This document shows positions 1-7,431 of a stretch of 19,604 bases of DNA, in pieces. Made by a program: the position numbers and the translations under genes. A model generated the notes under the pieces. It did no database searches. It was given only the letters and a program-made list of their open reading frames with translations, and was not told the origin of the DNA. The DNA is taken from positions 1 through 19,604 of the forward strand of contig CAMLRX010000096.1 of assembly GCA_946482545.1 (NCBI GenBank), given 5' to 3'. Position 1 is the stretch's first letter. Every line of letters begins with the position of its first letter. This DNA is from an uncultured Flavihumibacter sp. (GTDB lineage Bacteria; Bacteroidota; Bacteroidia; Chitinophagales; Chitinophagaceae).

Positions 1-977
1 CGAGGAACCGCTGGGGCGCCCGCACCTATGCGCTGGATGCAAAAAAAGATTCATCTTATAAAATAACACTCGAATACTGGCAGGGCGATGACCAGGCGAA
101 TGTTTCGCTGCGTACGGGTAACTTTAAAAAGACCGATCACAAAGCATTGGCCGCAAGACTTGCACAGGTAGATGTGATCATCTTCGCCGGAGGTATTTCT
201 CCGCAACTGGAAGGCGAAGAGATGCCTGTAAATGATCCCGGTTTTGATGGCGGGGACAGAACCACCATTCAATTGCCCGTTGTACAAACAGAGTTGCTGA
301 AAGCCCTGAAAGCAACAGGTAAGCCCGTGGTGTTCGTGATGATGACGGGCAGCGCGATAGCTATTCCCTGGGAAGACAAGAATGTCCCTGCTATCGTAAA
401 TGCCTGGTACGGCGGACAAAGCGCCGGAACGGCGATTGCTGACGTGCTCTTCGGCGATTATAATCCCGCGGGAAGATTACCCGTTACTTTCTACGCCAGT
501 GATAAGGATATACCCGGTTTCAGCGATTATACCATGAACGGCAGAACGTACCGCTACTTCAAAGGGAAGGCGCTTTATCCTTTCGGGTATGGATTGAGTT
601 ATACTAATTTTAAATATGCTGACCTTAAACTTCCTTCAGGGATTTCTTCGGGAAAAGAACTACCCGTTACCGTTACCCTCACCAATACGGGGAGCAGGGA
701 TGGCGAAGAAGTAATTCAGTTGTATGTGGCGCACCAGGGCGTGAAAGGGAAAGCCCCGATCCGTGCCCTGAAAGGCTTTAAACGTGTTTTCCTGAAAGCC
801 GGTGAAACGGTCAGTTTTGATTTTAAACTGAAAGCCGATGATCTTTCTCTCGTGAAAGAGGCTGACGGTTCCCGTTATATTCCAACCGGAAAAGTGCAGG
901 TAAGTGTGGGTGGTGGACAACCCGGCGAAAGAACCGGTTCCGGAAACGTGGTGTCTGGAATCGTATCCATTCAATAA
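1..977 (+). CDS. GH3 family beta-glycosidase, PA14-containing type (5' end missing)
   Basis: This is the C-terminal part of a glycoside hydrolase family 3 enzyme (beta-glucosidase or beta-xylosidase type). The reading frame is open from base 3, so the gene starts upstream of the window. The first ~35 visible residues (YKITLEYWQG and following) look like the end of a PA14-type insert. Next comes the GH3 C-terminal alpha/beta domain, with AGGISPQLEGEE, then GGDR and LPVVQ, and later NAWYGGQSAG, AGRLPVTF and YPFGYGLSYT. The Glu-rich LEGEE stretch is where the acid/base of this subgroup is expected. A fibronectin III-like domain closes the protein, with a characteristic TNTGSRDGEEVIQLYV segment. 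The nucleophile Asp lies in the missing N-terminal barrel. It is probably exported and acts late, on oligosaccharides. The esterase gene follows after 6 nt, so the two are very likely co-transcribed. The family is certain; beta-xyloside versus beta-glucoside specificity is not. Confidence 0.93.
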   Translation, partial: RNRWGARTYALDAKKDSSYKITLEYWQGDDQANVSLRTGNFKKTDHKALAARLAQVDVIIFAGGISPQLEGEEMPVNDPGFDGGDRTTIQLPVVQTELLKALKATGKPVVFVMMTGSAIAIPWEDKNVPAIVNAWYGGQSAGTAIADVLFGDYNPAGRLPVTFYASDKDIPGFSDYTMNGRTYRYFKGKALYPFGYGLSYTNFKYADLKLPSGISSGKELPVTVTLTNTGSRDGEEVIQLYVAHQGVKGKAPIRALKGFKRVFLKAGETVSFDFKLKADDLSLVKEADGSRYIPTGKVQVSVGGGQPGERTGSGNVVSGIVSIQ

Positions 978-983
978 TAGGCA

Positions 984-2915
984 ATGAAAAGATTGTTTTC
1001 ATATATAACGGCGCTTTGTTTGTTCCAGAGTGCATCGTATGCACAGGTGAAATTACCTGCCCTCGTGCGGGACAGTATGATCCTGCAGCGCGACAAGCCC
1101 GTAAACATCTGGGGTTGGGCCGGTGCGAATGAAGGGGTAACTGTTCGTTTTAATGGCAAACAGTATCGTACGAAGGCGGATAAAAATGGAAGCTGGTCCG
1201 TTACATTGCCTCCCGTAAAAGCCGGCGGTCCATACAATATGGAGATCCGTGGAAAGAACACCATCCGGTTGAAGGAAATTCTTTTCGGTGATGTATGGTT
1301 GTGCAGCGGACAATCCAATATGGTACATCAACTCAACATCCACGATGTAACTTATGCGAAGGACATCGCTACGGCCAATTATCCAATGATCCGGCAGTTC
1401 TGGATACCCACGCTGACGAATATGCGACAACCAGAAAAAGATTTACCCGAAGGATATTGGGTGCCTGCTGTGGGAGAGACGGTGCGGCCATTTTCAGCAG
1501 TGGCTTTTTTCTTCGCGAAAAAATTACATGAAGCGCATCATATACCGGTGGGCATCATCAATGCCAGCGTGGGGGGAACTCCGATACAGGCATGGATAAG
1601 TGAAGAAGGATTAAGAGAATTTCCTTCCGCTGTAGAGGCAATCGCCCGAAACAGGGATACAGCCGCATTGAACAGGTCACGCCGTCGTGCACCTGAAAAC
1701 AGAAATAATACGCTGCCACCCGAAGATGCGGGTATGACGGCAAACCTTAAATGGTTCGAGCCCGCGTATGCACCGAAAGGCTGGCGCAATATTGCTGTGC
1801 CGGGTTATTGGGAGGATCAGGGTGTGCGCGATCTTAACGGGATCGTATGGTACAGGAAAGAAATTGATATACCCGCGTCAATGACAGGCAAGGCCGCGAA
1901 AGTGTTCCTGGGAAGAATTGTGGATGCAGACGAATTGTACATTAACGGGACCCGTGTAGGAAGTACCGGTTACCAATATCCGCAGCGAAGGTATAAAGTG
2001 CCTGCCGGTGTGTTGAAGCAGGGTAAAAACCTGTTTGTGGTGCGCGTCACCAACAATGGCGGAAAAGGCGGATTTGTGCCGGACAAGCCTTACTGTGTAT
2101 TTTCAGGTACCGATACCGTTCCATTGTATGGTTATTGGCAATATAAGGTAGGTGCGGTTTTCAGACCCTCGCAAGGCGGCTTTGGCGGTGGCGGCGTGAA
2201 TGCCCAGAACCAGCCTGCGGCCTTGTACAATGCTATGGTAGCGCCCACTGTTCCTTACACCATCAAAGGGATTTGCTGGTACCAGGGTGAGAGCGACAGT
2301 GGTCAGCCCGCCATGTATGCAAAGTGGCAGAAAGCCATTATAAAAGACTGGCGCATTCAAAGGAACGATACCACAATGCCCTTCCTGTATGTGCAGTTGC
2401 CCGGGTACATGGAGTACAATTACCTGCCTTCGGAGAGCAACTGGGCATTGATGCGCGAAGCGCAGGCCGGTGCGTTGGAATTACCCAATACGGGCATGGC
2501 CGTGGCCATCGACCTGGGTGAGTGGAACGATATTCATCCCGATAATAAGAAGGATGTAGGTGAAAGACTCGCGCTTGCCGCAGAGAAAATCGCCTACGGA
2601 AAAGATCTGGTGTATTCCGGTCCCATCTTCCGTTCTGCAAAAATCGAAGGGGATAAAATAAGAATCAATTTCCACCATACGGGCAGTGGGTTAACCACGA
2701 GTGATGGAGAAACACCTGCTGAATTCGCTATCGCGGGCGCTGATAAAAAATTCGTTTGGGCCAAAGCCCGTATTGAAGGAGAAGAAGTAGTGGTGTGGAG
2801 CCCTGAAATAAAAGAACCAAAATATGTTCGTTACGCCTGGGCCGATAATCCCGTGAACCCTTCGCTCATGAATAAAGAAGGCCTGCCCGCGTCTCCTTTC
2901 CGGACCGATAAGTAG
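984..2915 (+). CDS. SASA/SGNH-type carbohydrate O-acetylesterase with internal jelly-roll domain
   Basis: This 643-residue exported esterase belongs to the sialate O-acetylesterase (SASA) superfamily. In PULs such proteins usually remove O-acetyl groups from plant or algal glycans rather than from sialic acid. A signal peptide (MKRLFSYITALCLF, ending ASYAQ) indicates export. An N-terminal beta-sandwich precedes the SGNH block I motif LCSGQSNM, with catalytic Ser111. The motif GICWYQGESDS lies near residues 429-439, and block V NDIHPDN supplies Asp516 and His518. Residues ~250-360 are inserted between the esterase blocks and resemble the sugar-binding jelly roll of GH2 enzymes (PGYWEDQG, WYRKEIDIP, ELYINGTRVG). 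All catalytic residues are present. The start is the ATG 6 nt after the GH3 stop. The stop is only 12 nt from the stop of the convergent regulator. The precise ester substrate is unknown; a xylan or xyloglucan-like acetyl ester is one possibility. Confidence 0.9.
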   Translation: MKRLFSYITALCLFQSASYAQVKLPALVRDSMILQRDKPVNIWGWAGANEGVTVRFNGKQYRTKADKNGSWSVTLPPVKAGGPYNMEIRGKNTIRLKEILFGDVWLCSGQSNMVHQLNIHDVTYAKDIATANYPMIRQFWIPTLTNMRQPEKDLPEGYWVPAVGETVRPFSAVAFFFAKKLHEAHHIPVGIINASVGGTPIQAWISEEGLREFPSAVEAIARNRDTAALNRSRRRAPENRNNTLPPEDAGMTANLKWFEPAYAPKGWRNIAVPGYWEDQGVRDLNGIVWYRKEIDIPASMTGKAAKVFLGRIVDADELYINGTRVGSTGYQYPQRRYKVPAGVLKQGKNLFVVRVTNNGGKGGFVPDKPYCVFSGTDTVPLYGYWQYKVGAVFRPSQGGFGGGGVNAQNQPAALYNAMVAPTVPYTIKGICWYQGESDSGQPAMYAKWQKAIIKDWRIQRNDTTMPFLYVQLPGYMEYNYLPSESNWALMREAQAGALELPNTGMAVAIDLGEWNDIHPDNKKDVGERLALAAEKIAYGKDLVYSGPIFRSAKIEGDKIRINFHHTGSGLTTSDGETPAEFAIAGADKKFVWAKARIEGEEVVVWSPEIKEPKYVRYAWADNPVNPSLMNKEGLPASPFRTDK

Positions 2916-2927
2916 CAGCATGATATT

Positions 2928-3992
2928 TTAAACAACCCTCGTTGTTACGGGCACCGCTTCCGGGCGTTCTGCCCGAAGGGAAGATTCCCGTACAATCAGT
3001 TCCGACCGTACAATAATTGTTTTCGTCTGATGCAGTTCTGACGCGCCTTCGAGGTAACCAATCAGGTTCCGGGCCGCCACTTCTCCCATATCTGTTCCGG
3101 GGTAATTGATTGTGGTGAGTTTGGGATGAACGATTTTACCTATGGCATCGTTGTTGAAGCCAACCACTGCAATATCTCCTGGGATGTTAATACCCTGTTC
3201 CTTCAGCGTGTGCATACAAACGGCTGCGGTGAAGTCGTTCGTGATGAAGGCTCCGTCGGGCATAGGGTCCATGCGCATTATTTCCATGGCGGCGTCTATG
3301 CCGCATTGTTCACTTAGGTCTTTGATGAGGACGAGGTGTTTGTTGTAAGGAATGCCGCTGTCGCGCAGCGCATCCATGTAGCCGCTGTGTCTTTGTTCGT
3401 ACACGTTGCGCTGCAGGCTGGCGGTTACCAGTACGATCCTTTTGCATCCTTGCTCAATCAGGTGTTTGGTGGCCTGGTAGCCACATTTGTGGTTGTCGAT
3501 AATCACATGGGTGCTGTCGTGACTTTCCTCCACGCGGTCAAAGAATACTACCGGAACGCCTCTTTCGGCGAATGGCGTGAAATGGTCAAGGTTATGGGTG
3601 GTGAAAGAAAGAGAGGCGAGCACACCGTCCACTCTTTTGTGGAAGAAGTTGAGGGCGTTTGCGACTTCTTTTTCGTGATTTTCAGAAGAGTGCGCGATGA
3701 TGAGGTCGTAACCGGCGGCGGTGGTTACTTTTTCGATGCCTGAAAGTACAGAAGTGATGAAGTTGCTGTTCAGTTCGTGAACGATTACGCCAATGGTATT
3801 TGTTTTCTGCTTGCGCAGGTTGCTGGCGAAAGTGTTGTGGCGGTAACCCAGTTCACGGGCGGTTTCCTGTACGGTTTTACGTGTTCTCTTGTTGATGATG
3901 GGGTTGTCGTTCAGTGCACGGCTGATCGTGGAGGTCGAGAGGTTCAGTCTCTGCGCCAGGTCATAAATGGTGATGTCTTTCTTGATGTTCAT
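2928..3992 (-). CDS. LacI-family transcriptional regulator (LacI-A)
   Basis: This cytoplasmic sugar-responsive DNA-binding protein has 354 residues, a usual LacI-family length. The N-terminal helix-turn-helix (ITIYDLAQRLNLSTSTISR) has a recognition helix with Thr20, Ser21 and Arg25 at the places of LacI Tyr17, Gln18 and Arg22. The hinge helix (ASNLRKQKT) follows, then a periplasmic-binding-protein-like effector domain from about residue 64 (TIGVIVHELNSNF, FFDRVEESHD, GAFITNDFTA, DIAVVGFNND). I chose the ATG at 3992; the frame can be extended five codons to a TTG at 4007, but MNIKKDITIYDLA is the usual family beginning. It runs divergently from the GH2 gene and convergently with the esterase. 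A palindrome in the divergent gap is the probable operator. It likely represses the GH2 gene and itself until an oligosaccharide binds; that role is inferred. Confidence 0.93.
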   Translation of the reverse strand: MNIKKDITIYDLAQRLNLSTSTISRALNDNPIINKRTRKTVQETARELGYRHNTFASNLRKQKTNTIGVIVHELNSNFITSVLSGIEKVTTAAGYDLIIAHSSENHEKEVANALNFFHKRVDGVLASLSFTTHNLDHFTPFAERGVPVVFFDRVEESHDSTHVIIDNHKCGYQATKHLIEQGCKRIVLVTASLQRNVYEQRHSGYMDALRDSGIPYNKHLVLIKDLSEQCGIDAAMEIMRMDPMPDGAFITNDFTAAVCMHTLKEQGINIPGDIAVVGFNNDAIGKIVHPKLTTINYPGTDMGEVAARNLIGYLEGASELHQTKTIIVRSELIVRESSLRAERPEAVPVTTRVV

Positions 3993-4155
3993 TGTAATCA
4001 ATTGCAAACATGTTCACGGCCATTCTTTTCCGGCTGAGGTTACAAAATTCTTTATTTATCAGTGTTTCTAAGAAAGGAAGGTGCTGGCCTGCATCGTTTA
4101 TTTTCCTAAAAGAAGAATTTTAAAAGCAAAGTTGCAAACTTTTTCTTAAAAATAT

Positions 4156-4167
4156 GCAATCGGTTGC
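4156..4167. promoter_or_regulatory. LacI-type operator in the LacI-A / GH2 divergent gap
   Basis: GCAATCGGTTGC is a 12-bp inverted repeat with one mismatched pair and a central CG. This is the general form of LacI/GalR-family operators (GCAAnCGnTTGC). It lies 88 nt before the probable GH2 start and 164 nt upstream of the regulator start. Just downstream (4179-4187) is TAAATTTTG, which is close to the Bacteroidota -7 element TAnnTTTG, so a bound repressor would overlap the -33 region of a GH2 promoter. The rest of the 262-nt gap is AT-rich with no gene. Assignment to LacI-A rests on proximity and on its Arg-containing recognition helix. Confidence 0.65.
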
Positions 4168-4254
4168 TTGATTGGATATAAATTTTGAAGAACTTGTAGT
4201 GTTTACGGTTATCCTGGATATGCCGGAACCTTTTTGTCAAAAAAACTGATCAGA

Positions 4255-7014
4255 ATGATTGCTGCTTTCTCCCGCCCTTTTATGAGGTGTTTCTGCCTGC
4301 TATGGTTTGTAAGTATGGCTTTGGTCACCGGTTGTAATGTCGGTTCCCGGTCAACCTTGCTTCCGGGTTCCGTAAATTACAGACAGCGCATAAGTATTAA
4401 CGATGGCTGGAAGTTCATGCGGTATGCATCCGGCGCTGATAAACTGATTTATGATGTTCGTCCCGAAGTAACCGATCGTAACGATAATATTGTCGCCGAT
4501 AGTAAACCTACAGAATCGGTTAATGTTATTTCTCCTGCTGATGCGCTCAAAAAGTGGATACTTCCCTCCGCGAACGACTTCATCAAGGATCCGGCACAAA
4601 AACACCTTCGTCCCGAAGGACATCCCGGTGCGGATTTCCCTTATGTGCAGGCTGCCTTTAACGATGCGCAATGGATGGATGTGGTACTCCCGCACGACTG
4701 GGCGATTGCAGAACCTTTTTACAAGGAAGCCGATGCCATTGTTGGCGGCGGAATGGGACGGCTCCCCGTTCAGGGAATTGGCTGGTACAGGAGAAAAATC
4801 GAATTCAGCGAAGCGGATAAGGGAAAAACTATTTACCTGGATATAGATGGCGCGATGTCCTATGCCATGGTGTGGCTGAATGGTAACCTCGTGGGCGGAT
4901 GGCCCTATGGGTACAATTCTTTCAGGCTCGATCTTACGCCTTACCTGAAATCTGGAGCGGAAAATCAGCTCGCCATCAGGATTGATAATCCCACCAATTC
5001 AGCGCGCTGGTATCCGGGTGCAGGTCTTTACCGCAACGTATGGCTCACCAAAGTAGCACCGGTGCACGTTGGGCAATGGGGAACATTTATTACCACAAAA
5101 AATATTTCTTCCTCCTCTGCAACAGTAAACATTACGGTGGAAATTAACAACAAGGCTACCAACGATGCAGTCGTGTCAGCGAATACGGTCGTTTACCTTG
5201 AAGGAAAAGAGGAGAATGAAAGAGGGAAACAGGTCGCCACGGCTCCCACGGTAAAAACAGTTGTGCCTGCAGGAAAGAAAGTGAATGTTGAGTCCTCGGT
5301 GAATATCGCGGACCCGCTGTTATGGGGGCCACCGCCAACCCAGCATCCAAACCTGTATGTTGCAGTTTCCCGTTTGTATGTAAATGGAAAACTGATAGAC
5401 GAGTATGAAACAATATTCGGTATCCGCGACCTGAAATTTGATCCGGTAAAAGGGTTGCATGTGAACGGAATACCGGTTCGTATACAAGGGGTGAATCAGC
5501 ACCATGATCTTGGCGCGCTGGGTGCGGCTTTCAACGTGCGTGGGGCAGAACGGCAACTGGAATTATTGCGTGAACTTGGTTGCAACGCCATCAGGCTGGC
5601 GCACAACCCACCTGCACCCGAATTGCTGGACCTTACCGATCGCATGGGATTCCTGGTGATTGATGAAATTTTCGACAGTTGGGAAAGAAAAAAAACACCA
5701 CTTGATTTTCACCTCATCTTTCCCGAATGGCATGAAGCCGATACGCGTTCTTTTATAAGAAGAGACCGCAACCACCCTTCTGTTATTTCCTGGAGTTTCG
5801 GGAATGAAGTAGGGGAGCAGTATACGGATAAAGAGGGTGCCGCCATCGCGAAAAAGCTGAACGATATTGTGAAAGAAGAAGACCCCACAAGGCCCACCAC
5901 CGCATCTATGAACTATGCTAAGCCCGATATGCCTTTTCCGGCTTCCATGGACATCATCAGTTTGAACTATCAGGGAGAAGGGATACGTGATGCGCCGGCA
6001 TACAAACATTTGAACGGCATCCGCACTTCACCACTGTATCCTGCTTTCCACGAAAAATTCCCGGGAAAGATGATTGTAAGCAGTGAAACGGCTTCCGCGC
6101 TCAGTTCCCGTGGTTCTTATCTTTTCCCGGTAACTGAAGGCAACAGTGCGCCTGTAAGCGAGGGCATTGGCGGGAACGGGCAATTGCAACAGGTAAGCGC
6201 ATACGAATTATATACCGCACAGTTTGGCGCTTCCCCGGATAAAGTGTTCGCCACGCAGGATAAACATCCTTATGTATCTGGAGAATTTGTTTGGTCGGGT
6301 TGGGACTACCTTGGTGAGCCCACTCCTTACTATTCAGCACGCAGTTCTTATTCCGGCATCATCGACCTGGCCGGCTTCAAAAAAGACCGCTTCTATTTGT
6401 ACCAGTCGAGGTGGAGGCCCGGTCTGCCAATGGTGCATATCCTCCCGCACTGGAACTGGAAGGGGAGGGAAGGCGCTTTAACGCCCGTGCATGTGTTTAC
6501 CTCAGGTGATGAGGTGGAATTATTCCTGAACGGGCGCTCCCTGGGCAGAAAAAAGAAAAACGTTTACGAATACAGGCTGAGATGGGATGAAGTGAAATAT
6601 GAAGCGGGAACCCTGAATGCCATCGCTTATAAAAACGGAGAAAAATGGGCGGAAGAAACCATCCGTACTACCGGTGCACCCGCAGGACTAAAGCTGGAAG
6701 CAGATCGCGACAGTATCCTTACGAACGGGAGTGATCTGTCCTTCATTACAGTTTCAATTATAGATGCCAACGGTCTTGTAGTCCCTGACGCTATCAATAA
6801 GATACGTTTCAATGTCGAAGGTCCGGGCAGTATTGTGGCCACGGACAATGGTGATCCGGCAGATCTTACGCCCTTCCCATCCAAAGAACGAAATGCTTAC
6901 GCCGGACTGTTGCTTGTAATTGTTCGCGGTGAAAAAGGGAGGTCCGGTACCGTTAAAATCACTGCGGAAGGACAGGGTTTAAAACCTGCATTTTTAGAAA
7001 TAAATACCCGTTAA
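4255..7014 (+). CDS. GH2 family beta-galactosidase-like lipoprotein
   Basis: This glycoside hydrolase family 2 enzyme has 919 residues from the ATG at 4255. Another ATG at 4282 gives a shorter, equally plausible lipoprotein signal, and the frame also opens at a TTG at 4234. A hydrophobic segment ends in the lipobox LVTGC, so it is a membrane-anchored lipoprotein. The sugar-binding domain runs from DGWKF (50-54) to the VLPHDW motif (144-149), separated by an insert of about 75 residues. An immunoglobulin-like domain follows, then the TIM barrel with NQHHDLG and RLAHNPP. The acid/base is Glu518 in SFGNEVGEQ. The nucleophile is probably Glu611 in VSSETASALSSRGSY. The C-terminus carries a DUF4982-like domain (HILPHWNW, VELFLNGRSLG) and a further Ig-like domain. 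This architecture is usual for Bacteroidota PUL 'beta-galactosidases', but members act on several beta-glycosides, so galactose specificity is not proven. It is divergent from LacI-A and followed by a terminator-like hairpin. Confidence 0.92.
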   Translation: MIAAFSRPFMRCFCLLWFVSMALVTGCNVGSRSTLLPGSVNYRQRISINDGWKFMRYASGADKLIYDVRPEVTDRNDNIVADSKPTESVNVISPADALKKWILPSANDFIKDPAQKHLRPEGHPGADFPYVQAAFNDAQWMDVVLPHDWAIAEPFYKEADAIVGGGMGRLPVQGIGWYRRKIEFSEADKGKTIYLDIDGAMSYAMVWLNGNLVGGWPYGYNSFRLDLTPYLKSGAENQLAIRIDNPTNSARWYPGAGLYRNVWLTKVAPVHVGQWGTFITTKNISSSSATVNITVEINNKATNDAVVSANTVVYLEGKEENERGKQVATAPTVKTVVPAGKKVNVESSVNIADPLLWGPPPTQHPNLYVAVSRLYVNGKLIDEYETIFGIRDLKFDPVKGLHVNGIPVRIQGVNQHHDLGALGAAFNVRGAERQLELLRELGCNAIRLAHNPPAPELLDLTDRMGFLVIDEIFDSWERKKTPLDFHLIFPEWHEADTRSFIRRDRNHPSVISWSFGNEVGEQYTDKEGAAIAKKLNDIVKEEDPTRPTTASMNYAKPDMPFPASMDIISLNYQGEGIRDAPAYKHLNGIRTSPLYPAFHEKFPGKMIVSSETASALSSRGSYLFPVTEGNSAPVSEGIGGNGQLQQVSAYELYTAQFGASPDKVFATQDKHPYVSGEFVWSGWDYLGEPTPYYSARSSYSGIIDLAGFKKDRFYLYQSRWRPGLPMVHILPHWNWKGREGALTPVHVFTSGDEVELFLNGRSLGRKKKNVYEYRLRWDEVKYEAGTLNAIAYKNGEKWAEETIRTTGAPAGLKLEADRDSILTNGSDLSFITVSIIDANGLVVPDAINKIRFNVEGPGSIVATDNGDPADLTPFPSKERNAYAGLLLVIVRGEKGRSGTVKITAEGQGLKPAFLEINTR

Positions 7015-7050
7015 GGAGGAAACCGGTGCCACCGACGTGGTTTTCCTCCT
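7014..7050 (+). terminator. Hairpin after the GH2 gene, possible transcription terminator
   Basis: AGGAGGAAACC (7014-7024) and GGTTTTCCTCCT (7039-7050) pair almost completely, with one extra T in the right arm, around a 14-nt loop. The hairpin begins at the last base of the GH2 stop codon. It ends in GCCGTG rather than a U-run, so it is not a textbook intrinsic terminator. A second small hairpin (CCGTG 7052-7056 with CACGG 7067-7071) follows. Position and strength suggest 3'-end formation or mRNA protection for the GH2 transcript. Confidence 0.5.
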
Positions 7051-7210
7051 GCCGTGTCCGCTTTTTCACGGGGAGTTACTCCGTTAAAAAACATACCCGT
7101 TTCATGCTATAGACAAATGCTGAGAAAGAGGCTTAGGCTGCTGGAATGAAGTGTTGATTGCCAGTATTTATGATGAAGAAAGAAAGGGGGATAAATTTTT
7201 TTCAAAAAAA

Positions 7211-7254
7211 ATAATCGATTTTGTAAATCGGTTTAGTAAAATGATTTACCTTAG
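7211..7254 (+). promoter_or_regulatory. Promoter with LacI-type operator cluster upstream of LacI-B
   Basis: Two AT-rich CG-centred palindromes and one related inverted repeat are packed here. ATAATCGATTTT (7211-7222) contains the perfect AATCGATT. TAAATCGGTTTA (7224-7235) has one mismatched pair. TAAAATGATTTA (7237-7248) lacks the CG centre but keeps the TAAA/TTTA arms. Their centres are 13 bp apart. TTTG at 7220-7223 and TACCTTAG at 7247-7254 fit the Bacteroidota -33 TTTG and -7 TAnnTTTG elements (7 of 8 bases in the latter) with a 23-nt gap. The middle operator would therefore lie inside the promoter spacer. This predicts autorepression by LacI-B, because the same core recurs before the SusC gene. 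Confidence 0.55.
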
Positions 7255-7431
7255 TTCCCGTAATCAGATTGCTTATGCCTCCTTTCTCTGTTTTAACTGC
7301 CGGGTCCAATGCGCACGGTATCGCTTCGCGAAACGGAAGCCCGCAATTCAATTACACAAAAATTTCCACTGTCGTTCTTTCTTTCGGTAATTCTATTATT
7401 CAGGATAGCTATCACTGGCGCTGATTTTCGC
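7255..7431 (+). other. Long presumed 5' leader of LacI-B
   Basis: This is the last part of the 417-nt stretch (7015-7431) between the GH2 and LacI-B genes. The remainder of that stretch holds the terminator-like hairpin, about 140 nt with nothing recognisable, and the promoter/operator cluster. If the promoter at 7220-7254 is used, the transcript has a leader of about 170 nt. The leader contains a 49-codon open frame (7275-7424, ATG start) whose stop lies 7 nt before the LacI-B ATG, and an in-frame upstream ATG at 7309 that would add 41 residues to LacI-B. Neither encodes a recognisable protein. I see no riboswitch-like fold. Confidence 0.4.

Noticed and set aside
2961..2975. CGGGC-GTTCT-GCCCG hairpin near the convergent gene ends, considered as a terminator
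   Set aside because: It lies inside the LacI-A coding sequence and has no T-run on either side.
3993..4007. TTG start extending LacI-A by five residues
   Set aside because: The ATG at 3992 gives the usual family N-terminus and TTG starts are uncommon.
7309..7431. Upstream in-frame ATG giving LacI-B a 41-residue extension with a hydrophobic segment (a possible membrane-anchored regulator)
   Set aside because: LacI proteins begin a few residues before the helix-turn-helix; the ATG at 7432 (MKKKLSIHDLA) fits exactly and the extension looks like translated leader.
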